Numbered from the stretch's first letter, positions 44,103 through 53,202 are shown. The stretch is 64,000 nucleotides of DNA from Paenibacillus sp. NFR01 (GCF_900111565.1 NZ_FOIK01000001.1:1271309-1335308); one strand, 5' to 3'. Notes: generated by a model from the letters alone, not told the origin. A program made the numbers and translations.

Positions 44103-44951
44103 TTATTTGGAGACGTCCGCACCGAAATATTTATCAGAGATTTTCAAATACGTTCCGTCGTCTTTCATGGCCGCAAGCGCATCGTTGACCGCCTTCACCA
44201 GCTCGTCGTTGCCTTTCAGAAAGGTTGCCGCGCTGCGGGAGCCGTTGTCGATTTCGTCGACGCTTTTAATCTTGACGTCCGGTTTTTGTTTCTTCAAATC
44301 CAGGAAAGACAAACCGTCATTGATCGTCGCGTCGATACGGCCGGAGGTCAGCAGATCGATTGCTTGGTTAAAGCCTTCGACGGATACGATTTCGGCGCCG
44401 TGGTCCGTGGCGATTTTACCCAGATTACTGGTCAGGGACTGGCCGGATTTTTTACCTTTCAGGTCGTCGAAGCTCTTGATATCCTTGTTATTTTCGCTAA
44501 CGATCAGTACCGCTTTTGAGATGATGTACGGATCGGAAAAGTCGTATTTAACTTTGCGCTCGTCGGTGACTGACACTTCGTTGAAGATGGCGTCAAAACG
44601 TTTGGCATCCAGGCCTGCGAACATGCCGTCCCATTGGGTCTCGATGAATTCGGCTTTCACGCCCAGCCGTTTGGCTACCTCCTCGGCAATTTCCACGTCA
44701 AACCCGGTCAACGTACCGCTGGCGTCATGGAACGTAAACGGCGCATAAGTGCCTTCGGTTCCGATCCGGAGCTTACCGCTGGCTTTCACCGCGTCGAGAC
44801 TGTTCTGCGCAGCCGCCGGCTGCTCGGTTGCCGATGCATTGTTACCGCCGGCTCCGGTATTCCCGGCATTATTGTTATTGTTGTTATTCCCGCATGCCGC
44901 GACCAGCATCAGGGTCAGGATCAATGCAATGGTCAAGCTAAACTTCTTCAT
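44103..44951 (-). CDS. Polar amino acid ABC substrate-binding lipoprotein (cystine-like)
   Basis: A 282-residue lipoprotein: the lipobox LMLVAAC, an Asn/Gly linker (GNNNNNNNAGNTGAGGNN), then an SBP domain with GKLRIGTEGTYAPFTFHD, GFDVEIAEEVAKRLGV, TQWDGMFAGLDAKRFD and ending KYFGADVSK. The pattern is close to E. coli FliY/TcyJ for L-cystine, so cystine is the best guess. It is the first gene of the operon with a GGAG site. A hairpin that ends the upstream exporter gene lies 60-100 bases ahead of it. Confidence 0.88.
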   Translation of the reverse strand: MKKFSLTIALILTLMLVAACGNNNNNNNAGNTGAGGNNASATEQPAAAQNSLDAVKASGKLRIGTEGTYAPFTFHDASGTLTGFDVEIAEEVAKRLGVKAEFIETQWDGMFAGLDAKRFDAIFNEVSVTDERKVKYDFSDPYIISKAVLIVSENNKDIKSFDDLKGKKSGQSLTSNLGKIATDHGAEIVSVEGFNQAIDLLTSGRIDATINDGLSFLDLKKQKPDVKIKSVDEIDNGSRSAATFLKGNDELVKAVNDALAAMKDDGTYLKISDKYFGADVSK

Positions 44952-45004
44952 CGCTATTCTCCTCTCTTCCAGTCTCTGCTCTCTTCTTTTGCCCTTTCTG
45001 AGAC

Positions 45005-45054
45005 AAAAATATCCCCGGACACCTTTAAGACCTTCTTAAAAGTGCTCCGGGGAT
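45005..45054 (-). terminator. Terminator after the MFS exporter gene
   Basis: On the minus strand ATCCCCGGA and TCCGGGGAT close a long hairpin with an inner CACTTTTAAGA/TCTTAAAGGTG stem, followed by ATATTTTTG. Confidence 0.78.
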
Positions 45055-45094
45055 AGCTGCATCCTAATCATTGAATAAATCGTCGTAATTCAAG

Positions 45095-46621
45095 TTAACC
45101 GTGCATTGGTTCAGGCCGGACCTTGTCGGCTCCCTCTTCCGTTTCGGCCTTCTTGCTGCGGCGAAGCAGCAAGCCGAGCAGAGCGCCGCCGATCGCCACA
45201 AACATCATGATGTGGAAGGTATCGTCAAAACCTTTGGCCAGCACCGTCTGGGCCGCATGCTGCATGGCTTCGGGCGAGGAATCCACAGCCTTGCCCGCTT
45301 TGGCGGCCGCCGCCGCTGCGGCTTTCATTTCGTTGCCGCGGGTTGTCGCTCTCGCGGTCAGAATGGTAACGAGGGTCGATACCGCCAGGGAATTGATGAC
45401 CTGCTGCATGGAGTTGGTCAACGAAGTTACCCGGCTTACGAGATTTCGCGGCGCTTTGTTCAGAAGATGCGTGTTCATCGGCATCATCATCATCCCCATC
45501 CCCGCTCCGCACATGATGAGCGGCACAATGACATCGCGGCTTTCTGTCGTCAAATCCACATGCGAGTATTGGAACAGTGCACCCGAAACGAGGCTCAGCC
45601 CGCATACCACGAGCCAGCGCACCCCGATGCGGTCAAAGAGAATTCCTGCGATCGGCATCATGAGTCCGGACGCGATGGCCTGCGGCAGCAGCGTCAGGCC
45701 GGTGTCGAAGGCGCCGAAGCCGCGCGCTTGCTGCAGGAACTGGGGCAACAGGAAAAGGGCTCCGTAAAGACCGAACTGCGCCACCCACTGCACGATAATG
45801 CCGGCGCTGAAATCCACCGAGCGCAATATTTTCAGCTCCATGAGCGGGTTCGCCGTGCGGAATTCGGCAATGACGAAAGCAATCAGCGCAACAATGCCCA
45901 CGATTAAGCCGATGATCGTTTTGTCGGAGGTCCAGCTTTCCGCCCCTTGGCTCACCGCATAGGACAACGAGGCGAATGCCAGCGGGCCCAGCACCATCCC
46001 GAACTTATCGATGCCGCCCACCGTATTGCGTTCCACCTTCGGCAGCTTCCGGAGGCCGATCAGCAGGCAGAGGATGCCGATGGGAATGTTGATCAGAAAA
46101 ATCCAGCGCCAGGAGTGGTATTCCACCAGCCAGCCGGACAGCACGGGTCCGATGGCCGGCGCGAACAGCACCGGAATGCCCATAATGCCCATAACGACGC
46201 CGACCTTGCTCACCGGGGCCAAGCGGTACACGTAGGCCATTGCCACCGGCAGCACAAAGCCTCCGCCGAGGCCCTGCAGCACACGGAAAGCAATGAGCAG
46301 CGGCGCCGAATTCGGCGTGGCGCACAGAATCGAGCCTGCGGTAAACAGCACAACGGCCGACAAAAACACCGTCTTCGCGCCGAAGCGGTCGGACAGCCAG
46401 CCGGATAACGGGATCACGGAGGCTTGGGCGAGCATATAGCCGGTAACGACCCATTGCAATGTATTCAAGTTTGTATCGAAATCCTTCACCAGCGTGCTGA
46501 GCGCCACATTCATCGCCGTGCTATCCAGAACGACCATAAATACGCCGGCGATGATCGCCAGCAGCGGAACCAGGATGCTTGTCAGTTTGAATTCGGGGTC
46601 CGCTTTAGACGTCAGTTCCAT
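45095..46621 (-). CDS. DHA2 family MFS drug exporter (EmrB/QacA-like)
   Basis: A 508-residue transporter with about 14 helices. The proton-linked antiporter motifs are LDSTAMNVALSTLVKDF (motif D), WLSDRFGAKTVF (motif A) and GLGGGFVLPVAMAYV, with GPVLSGWLVEYHSWRWIF (motif C). DHA2 members expel lipophilic cations, dyes or other toxic compounds; the substrate is unspecified. It is divergent from a TetR regulator, with two operators in the short gap, so expression is likely ligand-induced. A terminator follows. Confidence 0.92.
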   Translation of the reverse strand: MELTSKADPEFKLTSILVPLLAIIAGVFMVVLDSTAMNVALSTLVKDFDTNLNTLQWVVTGYMLAQASVIPLSGWLSDRFGAKTVFLSAVVLFTAGSILCATPNSAPLLIAFRVLQGLGGGFVLPVAMAYVYRLAPVSKVGVVMGIMGIPVLFAPAIGPVLSGWLVEYHSWRWIFLINIPIGILCLLIGLRKLPKVERNTVGGIDKFGMVLGPLAFASLSYAVSQGAESWTSDKTIIGLIVGIVALIAFVIAEFRTANPLMELKILRSVDFSAGIIVQWVAQFGLYGALFLLPQFLQQARGFGAFDTGLTLLPQAIASGLMMPIAGILFDRIGVRWLVVCGLSLVSGALFQYSHVDLTTESRDVIVPLIMCGAGMGMMMMPMNTHLLNKAPRNLVSRVTSLTNSMQQVINSLAVSTLVTILTARATTRGNEMKAAAAAAAKAGKAVDSSPEAMQHAAQTVLAKGFDDTFHIMMFVAIGGALLGLLLRRSKKAETEEGADKVRPEPMHG

Positions 46622-46696
46622 TCTTTTCTCCTCCTGTTGACCGGAGGCATGGCTTCATTGACCGCCTACCGGTTTTATCTTTATAATGGATTGGAC

Positions 46697-46744
46697 CGGA
46701 CAATTGTCCGTCCTTAATACTCACAGTCTACGGACAATTGTCCG
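46697..46744. promoter_or_regulatory. Two identical TetR operators
   Basis: CGGACAATTGTCCG occurs twice, at 46697-46710 and 46731-46744. Each is a perfect 14-bp palindrome, and the two are 34 bases apart start to start in the gap shared by the exporter and its regulator. Confidence 0.85.
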
Positions 46745-46781
46745 CATTGTCAATTGGTCCGATCCGAAAGAGGTCGCCTAT

Positions 46782-47396
46782 ATGAGCAAATATAAGAATC
46801 AGCCGCCCGACGCCTACCGCGAGCGCATTCTTGAGGCCGCGCAGACGCTGTTCGCGCAGCAAGGGCTGGAAGCGGTCAGCATGTACCAGATCGCCAAAAA
46901 AGCCGGAATCGGGCAAGGTTCGTTGTACCGCCGTTATGCCGACAAGGGCGAAATCTGCTCCGACCTGCTCGGCAGCGGCTCCGAACGTTTTTTAACGATG
47001 CTCGAACAAGACTTGGAGCATGCAGATGGCCGGCAGCAGCCTTGGCTGGAGCATCTCCAGACCTGCATCGTACAGATCGTGGATTTTATCGACCAGCACG
47101 CCGAACTGCTGTATACCATCAAAACCGAGTTCACCGGCAAACGCCAGCTGACCCAGTTCGAGCATCCGATTTTTCAAAGATTAAACGGCATCATGGCCAC
47201 GCTGCTGCTTCGTGCGCTTGAACGCGGGGAAATTCGGAGCATAGATATCCCATTTACCGCGACCGCCCTGATCTCCGCGCTCAGCCCGGATCTGTTCCTC
47301 TATCAGCAGAAGCTGCACCAAGCCGGCAAAACGCAGATCGCCGATGGTATCATCAAGCTCTTCGTTGACGGAATCCGGGCAGAGCGAAAATCCTGA
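46782..47396 (+). CDS. TetR/AcrR family repressor
   Basis: A 204-residue regulator with a TetR helix-turn-helix: YRERILEAAQTLFAQQGLEA, then MYQIAKKAGIGQGSLYRRYADKGE. An all-helical ligand-binding C-terminus follows. The start MSKYKNQPPD has GAGGT about seven bases upstream; a longer ATG lies in the operator region and is unlikely. It is divergent from the MFS exporter and should repress both genes through the twin palindromes. The ligand is unknown. Confidence 0.9.
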   Translation: MSKYKNQPPDAYRERILEAAQTLFAQQGLEAVSMYQIAKKAGIGQGSLYRRYADKGEICSDLLGSGSERFLTMLEQDLEHADGRQQPWLEHLQTCIVQIVDFIDQHAELLYTIKTEFTGKRQLTQFEHPIFQRLNGIMATLLLRALERGEIRSIDIPFTATALISALSPDLFLYQQKLHQAGKTQIADGIIKLFVDGIRAERKS

Positions 47397-47476
47397 AAGA
47401 TGGAATGGAAACTCTTGCATCTCAAAGGTGCCGGATGATATAGTAGAATCCAATTACAAACAAATACGACCTTGAA

Positions 47477-47564
47477 ATCACTAGGGGAGCCGCCCAGGCT
47501 GAGACGGAGCGTTACGCTTCGGACCCTTTGAACCTGATCTGGATCATACCAGCGGAGGGAAGTG
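47477..47564 (+). promoter_or_regulatory. TPP riboswitch (THI element)
   Basis: CTAGGGGAGCC, GGCTGAGA, GACCCTTTGAACCTGATCTG and GATCATACCAGCGGAGGGAAG are the conserved THI-box parts in order. It controls the thiamine operon downstream in response to thiamine pyrophosphate. Confidence 0.96.
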
Positions 47565-47623
47565 GAGCAGAACGTTTCGTCAGTAGTCTTGCCCCAAGAG
47601 GCATTTCCTTCTGCCGCATCTTC

Positions 47624-47662
47624 AGACCCATTGACTCCCTCCGGGAGTCGATGGGTCTTTTT
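47624..47662 (+). terminator. TPP-controlled terminator
   Basis: AGACCCATTGACTCC pairs with GGAGTCGATGGGTCT, followed by TTTTTGG. It lies between the aptamer and the first coding region, as expected for transcription attenuation. Confidence 0.92.
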
Positions 47663-47685
47663 GGTTTGCCAAGGAGGAATGCCAA

Positions 47686-48453
47686 ATCGCCAATGTTCTT
47701 GATGTACGCAAGCTTACCTTTGCTTATCCCGCGGCGGAACAGCCGCCCTTGATTCATGGGTTGTCCCTCTACGCGGAGGAAGGCGAATTTGTCTCGGTGG
47801 TCGGCGCCAGCGGTTGCGGCAAAAGCACGCTCTTCAAGCTGATTGCCGGCCTGCTCGAACCGGCCGCCGGAGAAATCCGGTTGGGCGGAACAACCGCCCC
47901 CGCTTCCGGCCGCCTCGGCGCAGTCGCTTATATGCCGCAGGGAGATTTGCTGCTGCCATGGCGAACGGTGCTCGGCAACTGCCTGCTGCCCTGGGAGCTA
48001 AAGCGGGGCGCTCCCCGGCAAGATGTTGTGCCGCAGATTTTGAAAATGCTGGAACGTTTTGGCCTTGCAGGCAAGGCGACGGCCTATCCGGAAGAGCTGT
48101 CGGGCGGGATGCGGCAGCGCGCCGCTCTGCTGCGCACGCTGGTTGCCGGAGGCGAGCCGCTGCTGCTAGACGAGCCGTTCGGCGCTCTGGATGCGATCAC
48201 CAAACGCGAGCTGCACCGCTGGCTGCTGGAAATGTGGAGCGGCTTGTCCCGCACGGTTCTGCTGATCACCCATGATCTGGAGGAAGCGCTGCTGCTCAGC
48301 GACAGAATTTATCTTATGGAAGCCGGAACCGGCCGGCTGCAGGAGATCCGGGTGGACCTGCCCCGTCCGCGACACGGGGATATGCGTTTTGAGCCATCGT
48401 TTATCGCCCTGCGGGCTTTATTGGAGCGTGAGCTGGATGCCCGTGAAGACTGA
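47686..48453 (+). CDS. thiZ: Thiamine-precursor ABC ATPase, start codon anomalous
   Basis: An ABC ATPase: Walker A GASGCGKST, signature LSGGMRQR, Walker B PLLLDEPFGALD and switch LITHDLEE. With its permease and binding protein it imports an HMP precursor. The first TTG is at 47749, but the frame upstream still reads like the missing first strand (ANVLDVRKLTFAYP). No ATG, GTG, TTG or CTG occurs between that TTG and the stop before it. The best-placed codon is an ATC at 47686, eight bases after AAGGAGG. Either a rare ATC start or a one-base insertion explains this. Confidence 0.8.
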   Translation: MANVLDVRKLTFAYPAAEQPPLIHGLSLYAEEGEFVSVVGASGCGKSTLFKLIAGLLEPAAGEIRLGGTTAPASGRLGAVAYMPQGDLLLPWRTVLGNCLLPWELKRGAPRQDVVPQILKMLERFGLAGKATAYPEELSGGMRQRAALLRTLVAGGEPLLLDEPFGALDAITKRELHRWLLEMWSGLSRTVLLITHDLEEALLLSDRIYLMEAGTGRLQEIRVDLPRPRHGDMRFEPSFIALRALLERELDARED

Positions 48454-49216
48454 AAGGCGCCGAGCGCTCCGCAGGTATTTCCCGTTCGCGCTGCTGGCCG
48501 GCGCGCTGCTGGGCGGCTGGGAAACGGAAGCACGGCTTGGCCTTATTCCCCGGTTCATTCTGCCCGCCCCTTCGGAGGTGATGACGGAGCTGGTCCGGCA
48601 ATGGCGCCCGCTGCTGCTCCTGCATTTACCGGCTACGCTTCAGGAAGCACTGCTTGGCCTTGCGTTATCGCTGGTGCTCGGCATCATCATCGGCATCCTA
48701 ATGTTTCGTTACGAGCCGGTTGCCAGAGCTCTGTATCCTTTGCTTCTCTTCAGCCAGACTATACCGCTGGTCGCGTTGTCACCCATTTTTATGGTGTGGT
48801 TTGGATACTCCGTATGGGGCAAGGTTGCCGTGGTTTGGCTTACCGCCTTTTTCCCGGTAGCGGCAGGTACATACGACGGCTTGAAGCAAAGCGAATGCAC
48901 ATACCGCGAACTGATGCTGACGCTGGGAGCAACACGGGGGCAATTGCTGCGAAAAGCGCAACTCCCGCCGGCCCTGCCCGCTTTGTTCTCCGGCGCAAGG
49001 CTCGCTGCCGTGTACAGCGTTATCGGCGCGACGATCGGTGAATGGCTGGGAGGCAGCAGGGGACTCGGGTATTACAGCCGGCGCATGGCGGGCAGCCTGC
49101 AGAGCGGGAAGCTGTTCGCGGCGGTACTGCTCCTCTCTCTGCTAGGAGCTGCATTAACTTTGTCAGTCAGCATGCTCGAAAAATGGATACTCAAGAAAAG
49201 GAGCCGTTATCGATAA
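48437..49216 (+). CDS. thiX: Thiamine-precursor ABC permease
   Basis: A 259-residue BPD-type permease with about six helices. The coupling loop is FFPVAAGTYDGLKQSECTYR, then ELMLTLGATRGQLLRKAQLP with the EAA motif. MPVKTERRRALRRY is the start; the longer frame overlaps the ATPase too far. It overlaps the ATPase stop by 17 bases and its own stop shares a base with the next start (TAATG). Membership in the riboswitch operon points to thiamine-precursor import. Confidence 0.88.
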   Translation: MPVKTERRRALRRYFPFALLAGALLGGWETEARLGLIPRFILPAPSEVMTELVRQWRPLLLLHLPATLQEALLGLALSLVLGIIIGILMFRYEPVARALYPLLLFSQTIPLVALSPIFMVWFGYSVWGKVAVVWLTAFFPVAAGTYDGLKQSECTYRELMLTLGATRGQLLRKAQLPPALPALFSGARLAAVYSVIGATIGEWLGGSRGLGYYSRRMAGSLQSGKLFAAVLLLSLLGAALTLSVSMLEKWILKKRSRYR

Positions 49217-50232
49217 TGAACCCTAAATTCGCGGCCCATGCCGTCTTCATCGCCCTACTGCTTGTACTGGGGGGCTGCAGCGGCGGCACCCCGGAGGATT
49301 CGGGTAGCGCCGGCAAGCAGCCGGCCGTTTCTGAACCTCATAAACTAAGTCTTGTGCTCGACTGGTATCCGAATGCCGTGCATTCCTTTTTGTACGCAGC
49401 CCAAAACAACGGTTATTTCGCCGAACAGGGACTGCAAGTGGATATCCAAATGCCGTCCGACAGCAATGACGCCTTGCGGCTGGTCGCTGCCGGCCAGGCC
49501 GATCTGGCGCTCAGCTACCAGCCGCAGGTGCTGCTGGCGCGGAGCGAGGAACTCCCTGTCCGGTCGATTGCGGCGATTGTCCGGCATCCGCTGAACCATC
49601 TAATGGTCCGGAAAGGCTCCGGGATCAACCGCCCGAGAGACCTGACCGGCAAAACGGCGGGCTTTTCCTCCATTCCGCTCTATGAAGCGATGCTGAAGAG
49701 CATGGTAAGTTACGACGGAGGCGATCCCCGCAAGCTGAAGCTCGTGGATGTCGGCTTCGATCTCGTCCCCGCGATAACCAGCGGGCATGCCGATGCGATT
49801 ATGGGCGGTTTCATCAATCACGAACAATTGATTCTGGAGAAACAAGGTTATCCCGTCGTTTCTTTTGATCCTGCCGATTATGGCGTGCCGGACTATTACG
49901 AGCTGGTGCTGGTTGCTAGCGAAAGCGGCATCCAAAGCAAAACCGACGATCTCCGCAAACTGCTCGATGCGCTGCGCAAAGGCCAGGAATATGTACAGGA
50001 GCATCCGCAGGAAGCCCTCGAACTGCTTATGAAGCAACAGGATGAAACGGCGCCCCTTGATCCCGAAATCGAACGACAAAGCCTGAAGCTCCTGCTTCCG
50101 CTGATGGACGCCGGAAATCAGCTCTTCGGCTATCAAGACCCCGAATCGTGGGAACATGTCGCGCAGTGGCTGCGGGACAATGCCCTGCTCAGCGGGCAAC
50201 TTGCCGCCAAGGATGCTTTTATCAACCTATAA
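49216..50232 (+). CDS. thiY: Thiamine-precursor ABC substrate-binding lipoprotein
   Basis: A 338-residue lipoprotein: lipobox LLVLGGC, then an NMT1/THI5-like domain with LVLDWYPNAVHSFLYAAQNN, GYFAEQGLQVDI, AAGQADLALSYQPQVLLARS and GHADAIMGGFINHE. Such proteins bind formyl-aminopyrimidine or HMP. The ATG overlaps the permease stop; AAGGAG lies about 12 bases upstream. It gives the importer its specificity and supports the thiXYZ names. Confidence 0.9.
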   Translation: MNPKFAAHAVFIALLLVLGGCSGGTPEDSGSAGKQPAVSEPHKLSLVLDWYPNAVHSFLYAAQNNGYFAEQGLQVDIQMPSDSNDALRLVAAGQADLALSYQPQVLLARSEELPVRSIAAIVRHPLNHLMVRKGSGINRPRDLTGKTAGFSSIPLYEAMLKSMVSYDGGDPRKLKLVDVGFDLVPAITSGHADAIMGGFINHEQLILEKQGYPVVSFDPADYGVPDYYELVLVASESGIQSKTDDLRKLLDALRKGQEYVQEHPQEALELLMKQQDETAPLDPEIERQSLKLLLPLMDAGNQLFGYQDPESWEHVAQWLRDNALLSGQLAAKDAFINL

Positions 50233-50259
50233 CTCATTCCAAAAGGAGCGAACACAATT

Positions 50260-51057
50260 ATGCTGTATATTGAAAAAATCCGTCAGTTAAACCCTTTGGT
50301 GCACAACATCACCAATATCGTCGTCGCTAATTTCTCCGCCAACGGCCTTCTGGCACTTGGCGCCTCGCCGTTTATGGCCGACGCCCATGAGGAGGTTGCC
50401 GACGTTGCGGCCATGTCCGGCGCCGTCGTGCTGAATATCGGCACGCTGAACGATTACGCCATCCATTCCATGCTGCTTGCCGGCCAGTCGGCAAATGCCG
50501 CCGGCGTTCCGCTCGTCCTTGATCCGGTCGGCGCAGGAGCGACAGCATACCGCAGCGACGTTACCGGGCGGCTGGTGCGCGAGCTGAAGCTGACCGCCCT
50601 GCGCGGCAACGTCGCCGAAGTCGCCAACGTAGCCGGAGTCGACTGGGCAAGCAAAGGCGTCGATGCCGGCCAAGGCGACGGCGACGTCGTCGCCCTGGCA
50701 CTCAAGGCGGCGCGCAAGCTGGGCTGCGTCGTCATTGTTACCGGCAAGGAGGACTGCGTTACCGACGGCGAACGGGTATTCATGGTCGATAACGGGCATC
50801 CCGTTCTGACCAAAGTGACGGGAACCGGCTGCCTGCTCAGTGCGGTCGTCGGCGCCTTCCTGGCCGTCAGCGAAGGCTCACACTTGGAGGCCGCGGCGGA
50901 AGCGGTCGCTTTCTACGGCGCTGCGGCCGAAATCGCCGCCGAAATCACGGATGGCAGAGGACCGGGCAGCTTCCAGATCGAATTCCTTAACCAGCTTTCC
51001 GTGCTGACGGCAAGCGCCGCGGCTGAAAGAGCGCGAATCCGCTTGCTGGTGTTATAA
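50260..51057 (+). CDS. thiM: Hydroxyethylthiazole kinase
   Basis: A 265-residue kinase that phosphorylates 5-(hydroxyethyl)-4-methylthiazole in thiamine salvage. Motifs are NPLVHNITNIVVANFSANGL, LGASPFMADAHEEV, LDPVGAGATAYR, LRGNVAEVA and the anion-hole GTGCLLSAVVGAF with its catalytic Cys. AAAGGAG is upstream. It is the fourth gene of the operon and precedes thiD by 29 bases. Confidence 0.96.
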   Translation: MLYIEKIRQLNPLVHNITNIVVANFSANGLLALGASPFMADAHEEVADVAAMSGAVVLNIGTLNDYAIHSMLLAGQSANAAGVPLVLDPVGAGATAYRSDVTGRLVRELKLTALRGNVAEVANVAGVDWASKGVDAGQGDGDVVALALKAARKLGCVVIVTGKEDCVTDGERVFMVDNGHPVLTKVTGTGCLLSAVVGAFLAVSEGSHLEAAAEAVAFYGAAAEIAAEITDGRGPGSFQIEFLNQLSVLTASAAAERARIRLLVL

Positions 51058-51086
51058 CTACAAAAAGCGAAAGGAGAAAATAAACC

Positions 51087-51905
51087 ATGGTTGCCATCCG
51101 CAAAGCCCTTACCGTCGCCGGTTCCGACAGCGGCGGCGGTGCAGGCATTCAAGCCGATCTCAAAACCTTCCAGGAGCTTGGCGTATACGGCATGTCGGCG
51201 ATCACCGCCGTCACCGCCCAGAACACGCTGGGCGTACAGGGCGTTTTTCCGCTGCAGGCCGATGCGGTGAAGGCACAGCTGGAATCCATCGCAGCGGATC
51301 TCGCGCCCGACGCGCTCAAGACCGGTATGCTCTTCAACAGCGAAATTATCCGCACCGTGGCCGGACAGGTCCGGGCTTACGGTTGGGATAAGCTGGTCGT
51401 CGATCCGGTCATGGTCGCCAAAGGCGGCGCCGCCCTGCTGCAGCCGGAGGCCGTCGACGCGCTTGTCGGCGAGCTGCTCCCCCTTGCGCTTGTCGTGACC
51501 CCGAATATTCCGGAAGCGGAGCTCCTTAGCGGCATGCCCATCGTCAGCATTCAAGACCGTAAAGCCGCCGCGCGGATCATCCACGCCATGGGACCAGGCT
51601 ACGTCCTGTTGAAAGGCGGACATGGCCCGGATTCCGAAACGGTTACCGATCTCCTGTACGACGGAACCGGATTCACCGCGCTGGAGAGCCCGCGCATTCC
51701 CACGCGCCATACGCATGGAACCGGATGCACCTATTCGGCGGCATTAACGGCAGCTTTGGCCGGCGGCGCATCGGTTCCCGAAGCGGCCAATCTCGCAAAA
51801 GCTTTTATCTCCGCGGCGATCGGGGACGGCCTGGGCATCGGCTCAGGCCACGGCCCGACCAATCATTTCGCCTTCCGGAACAGACAGGTGCGTGAACGGG
51901 GATGA
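51087..51905 (+). CDS. thiD: Hydroxymethylpyrimidine (phosphate) kinase
   Basis: A 272-residue ribokinase-like enzyme that phosphorylates HMP and HMP-P. The family start is [20 protein letters not shown], then [34 protein letters not shown] and the catalytic [17 protein letters not shown]. It has GGAG upstream. The stop overlaps the thiE start by four bases (ATGA), so the two are coupled. Confidence 0.96.
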   Translation: MVAIRKALTVAGSDSGGGAGIQADLKTFQELGVYGMSAITAVTAQNTLGVQGVFPLQADAVKAQLESIAADLAPDALKTGMLFNSEIIRTVAGQVRAYGWDKLVVDPVMVAKGGAALLQPEAVDALVGELLPLALVVTPNIPEAELLSGMPIVSIQDRKAAARIIHAMGPGYVLLKGGHGPDSETVTDLLYDGTGFTALESPRIPTRHTHGTGCTYSAALTAALAGGASVPEAANLAKAFISAAIGDGLGIGSGHGPTNHFAFRNRQVRERG

Positions 51906-52585
51906 CAAGAAAACACGAATCCGAAATCCGCCGTCTGTTAAGCCTGTACTTTATCGCAGGAAGCCCGAACTGCCTCCTGTCCCCGCCAGATACGCTGCTT
52001 CAAGCGATATCCGGCGGCGTTACGATGTTTCAGTTCCGCGAGAAAGGTGCCGGAGCCCTGGTAGGAGCGGACGCCGAGCAGCTCGGCCGGCAGCTGCAGG
52101 CCATCTGCCGGGCGCACGGCATTCCCTTTATCGTCAACGACGACATCGGGCTCGCCCTGAAGCTGGATGCCGACGGCGTGCATGTCGGCCAGGACGATGC
52201 TCCGGCCGCTATACTCAGGGCCAAGCTCGGCCCTTCCAAAATCGTCGGCGTCTCGGCCCACACGCTGGAGGAAGCGCAGCGGGCCATTTCGGACGGCGCC
52301 GATTACCTTGGCGTCGGACCGGTGTATCCGACAAGTTCCAAGCCCGATGCGAAGGCTGCGGCCGGTACGGCCCTGATCGGGCAATTGCGGGCCGCCGGGA
52401 TTACCGTTCCGGTCGTGGGCATCGGCGGCATCACGCCGCAGAACGCCGCTCCCGTCATCGCCGCCGGCGCGGACGGTGTCTCCGTCATTTCCGCCATCGC
52501 TTCGGCGGAGCATCCCGAACTCATGGCGAAGCGATTCCGTCAGGCGCTTCAGCTCCATAACCCTGCAACTCCGCAGCGTCCGTAA
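51902..52585 (+). CDS. thiE: Thiamine-phosphate synthase
   Basis: A 227-residue TIM-barrel enzyme joining HMP-PP and thiazole phosphate. Motifs are TMFQFREKGAGALV, FIVNDDIGLALKLDADGVHV, GQDDAPA, GVSAHTLEEAQRA, YLGVGPVYPTSSKPDA and VVGIGGITPQNAAPVI. It is the last gene of the riboswitch operon; the stop codon lies in the loop of a terminator. Confidence 0.96.
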   Translation: MTRKHESEIRRLLSLYFIAGSPNCLLSPPDTLLQAISGGVTMFQFREKGAGALVGADAEQLGRQLQAICRAHGIPFIVNDDIGLALKLDADGVHVGQDDAPAAILRAKLGPSKIVGVSAHTLEEAQRAISDGADYLGVGPVYPTSSKPDAKAAAGTALIGQLRAAGITVPVVGIGGITPQNAAPVIAAGADGVSVISAIASAEHPELMAKRFRQALQLHNPATPQRP

Positions 52586-52604
52586 ATTACGGCGCTGTTT
52601 TTTT
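52574..52604 (+). terminator. thi operon terminator
   Basis: CAGCG(T)CCGT pairs with ACGGCGCTG around AAATT (one bulge), followed by seven T. Confidence 0.85.
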
Positions 52605-52660
52605 GTCCGAGGCACCGTTCGCCCGTATGTTTACATCCGTGACTTCATGGCTTATTATTA

Positions 52661-52692
52661 GTTTACAATGTCAACTGTTTACAAGGACAACT
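52661..52692. promoter_or_regulatory. Tandem repeat operator ahead of the MarR gene
   Basis: GTTTACAATGTCAACT and GTTTACAAGGACAACT are adjacent 16-bp copies that differ at two positions. They end 24 bases before the MarR start and are a likely autoregulatory site. Confidence 0.7.
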
Positions 52693-52716
52693 ATATTCGG
52701 AGAGGAGATTGCCCTT

Positions 52717-53202
52717 TTGCATGAACCCGAACACATTATTGAAATCCATAATCACTTTTTCGCCATTGCCCGGCAGCTTAAGCGGCTGGCCCATCAAAGC
52801 GCCGGCGCCTTCGGCCTGACCGTTCATCAGATCGGCATCCTGAATTCCGTCGTGAAGCATCCGGGACAAACGCAGAAGGAGATCACGGAACGCCTGGTGT
52901 TTGCCAAAAGCCGGGTCAGCCTGCACATCGAAGCACTGGTCGACAAAGGACTGGTCACCCGCTCCGTCTCGGAGGTGGACCGCCGGGAGACGCGGCTGTT
53001 CATCACCCCTGCAGGCAAAGCATTAAGCGAGCGGTATAATGAAGAGGCTTTTTCCTACAAAATGCTTGGCTCGGCGCTGGAGCGGTTCAACGACGAAGAA
53101 GTCCGCAGTCTGGCCCGATTGAACAAAGAGCTGTTAGCGCATCTGACACAGATGCACACTTCCATGAGCAAAGGCGATGATTCTTTATGTCGAGAGGAGT
53201 AG
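52717..53202 (+). CDS. MarR family transcriptional regulator
   Basis: A 161-residue winged-helix regulator: HQIGILNSVVKHPGQTQKEI, then RLVFAKSRVSLHIEALVDKG and the wing LVTRSVSEVDRRETRLFITP. The TTG start has GAGGAG nine bases upstream; no in-frame ATG fits. It overlaps the ABC exporter start by 16 bases, so both are one transcript. The tandem repeat ahead suggests self-repression, with the exporter induced by an unknown ligand. Confidence 0.87.
   Translation: MHEPEHIIEIHNHFFAIARQLKRLAHQSAGAFGLTVHQIGILNSVVKHPGQTQKEITERLVFAKSRVSLHIEALVDKGLVTRSVSEVDRRETRLFITPAGKALSERYNEEAFSYKMLGSALERFNDEEVRSLARLNKELLAHLTQMHTSMSKGDDSLCREE

Noticed and set aside
44952-45060. SAM or T-box leader for the cystine-type importer
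   Set aside because: No S-box or T-box core is present; the only hairpin is the exporter terminator.
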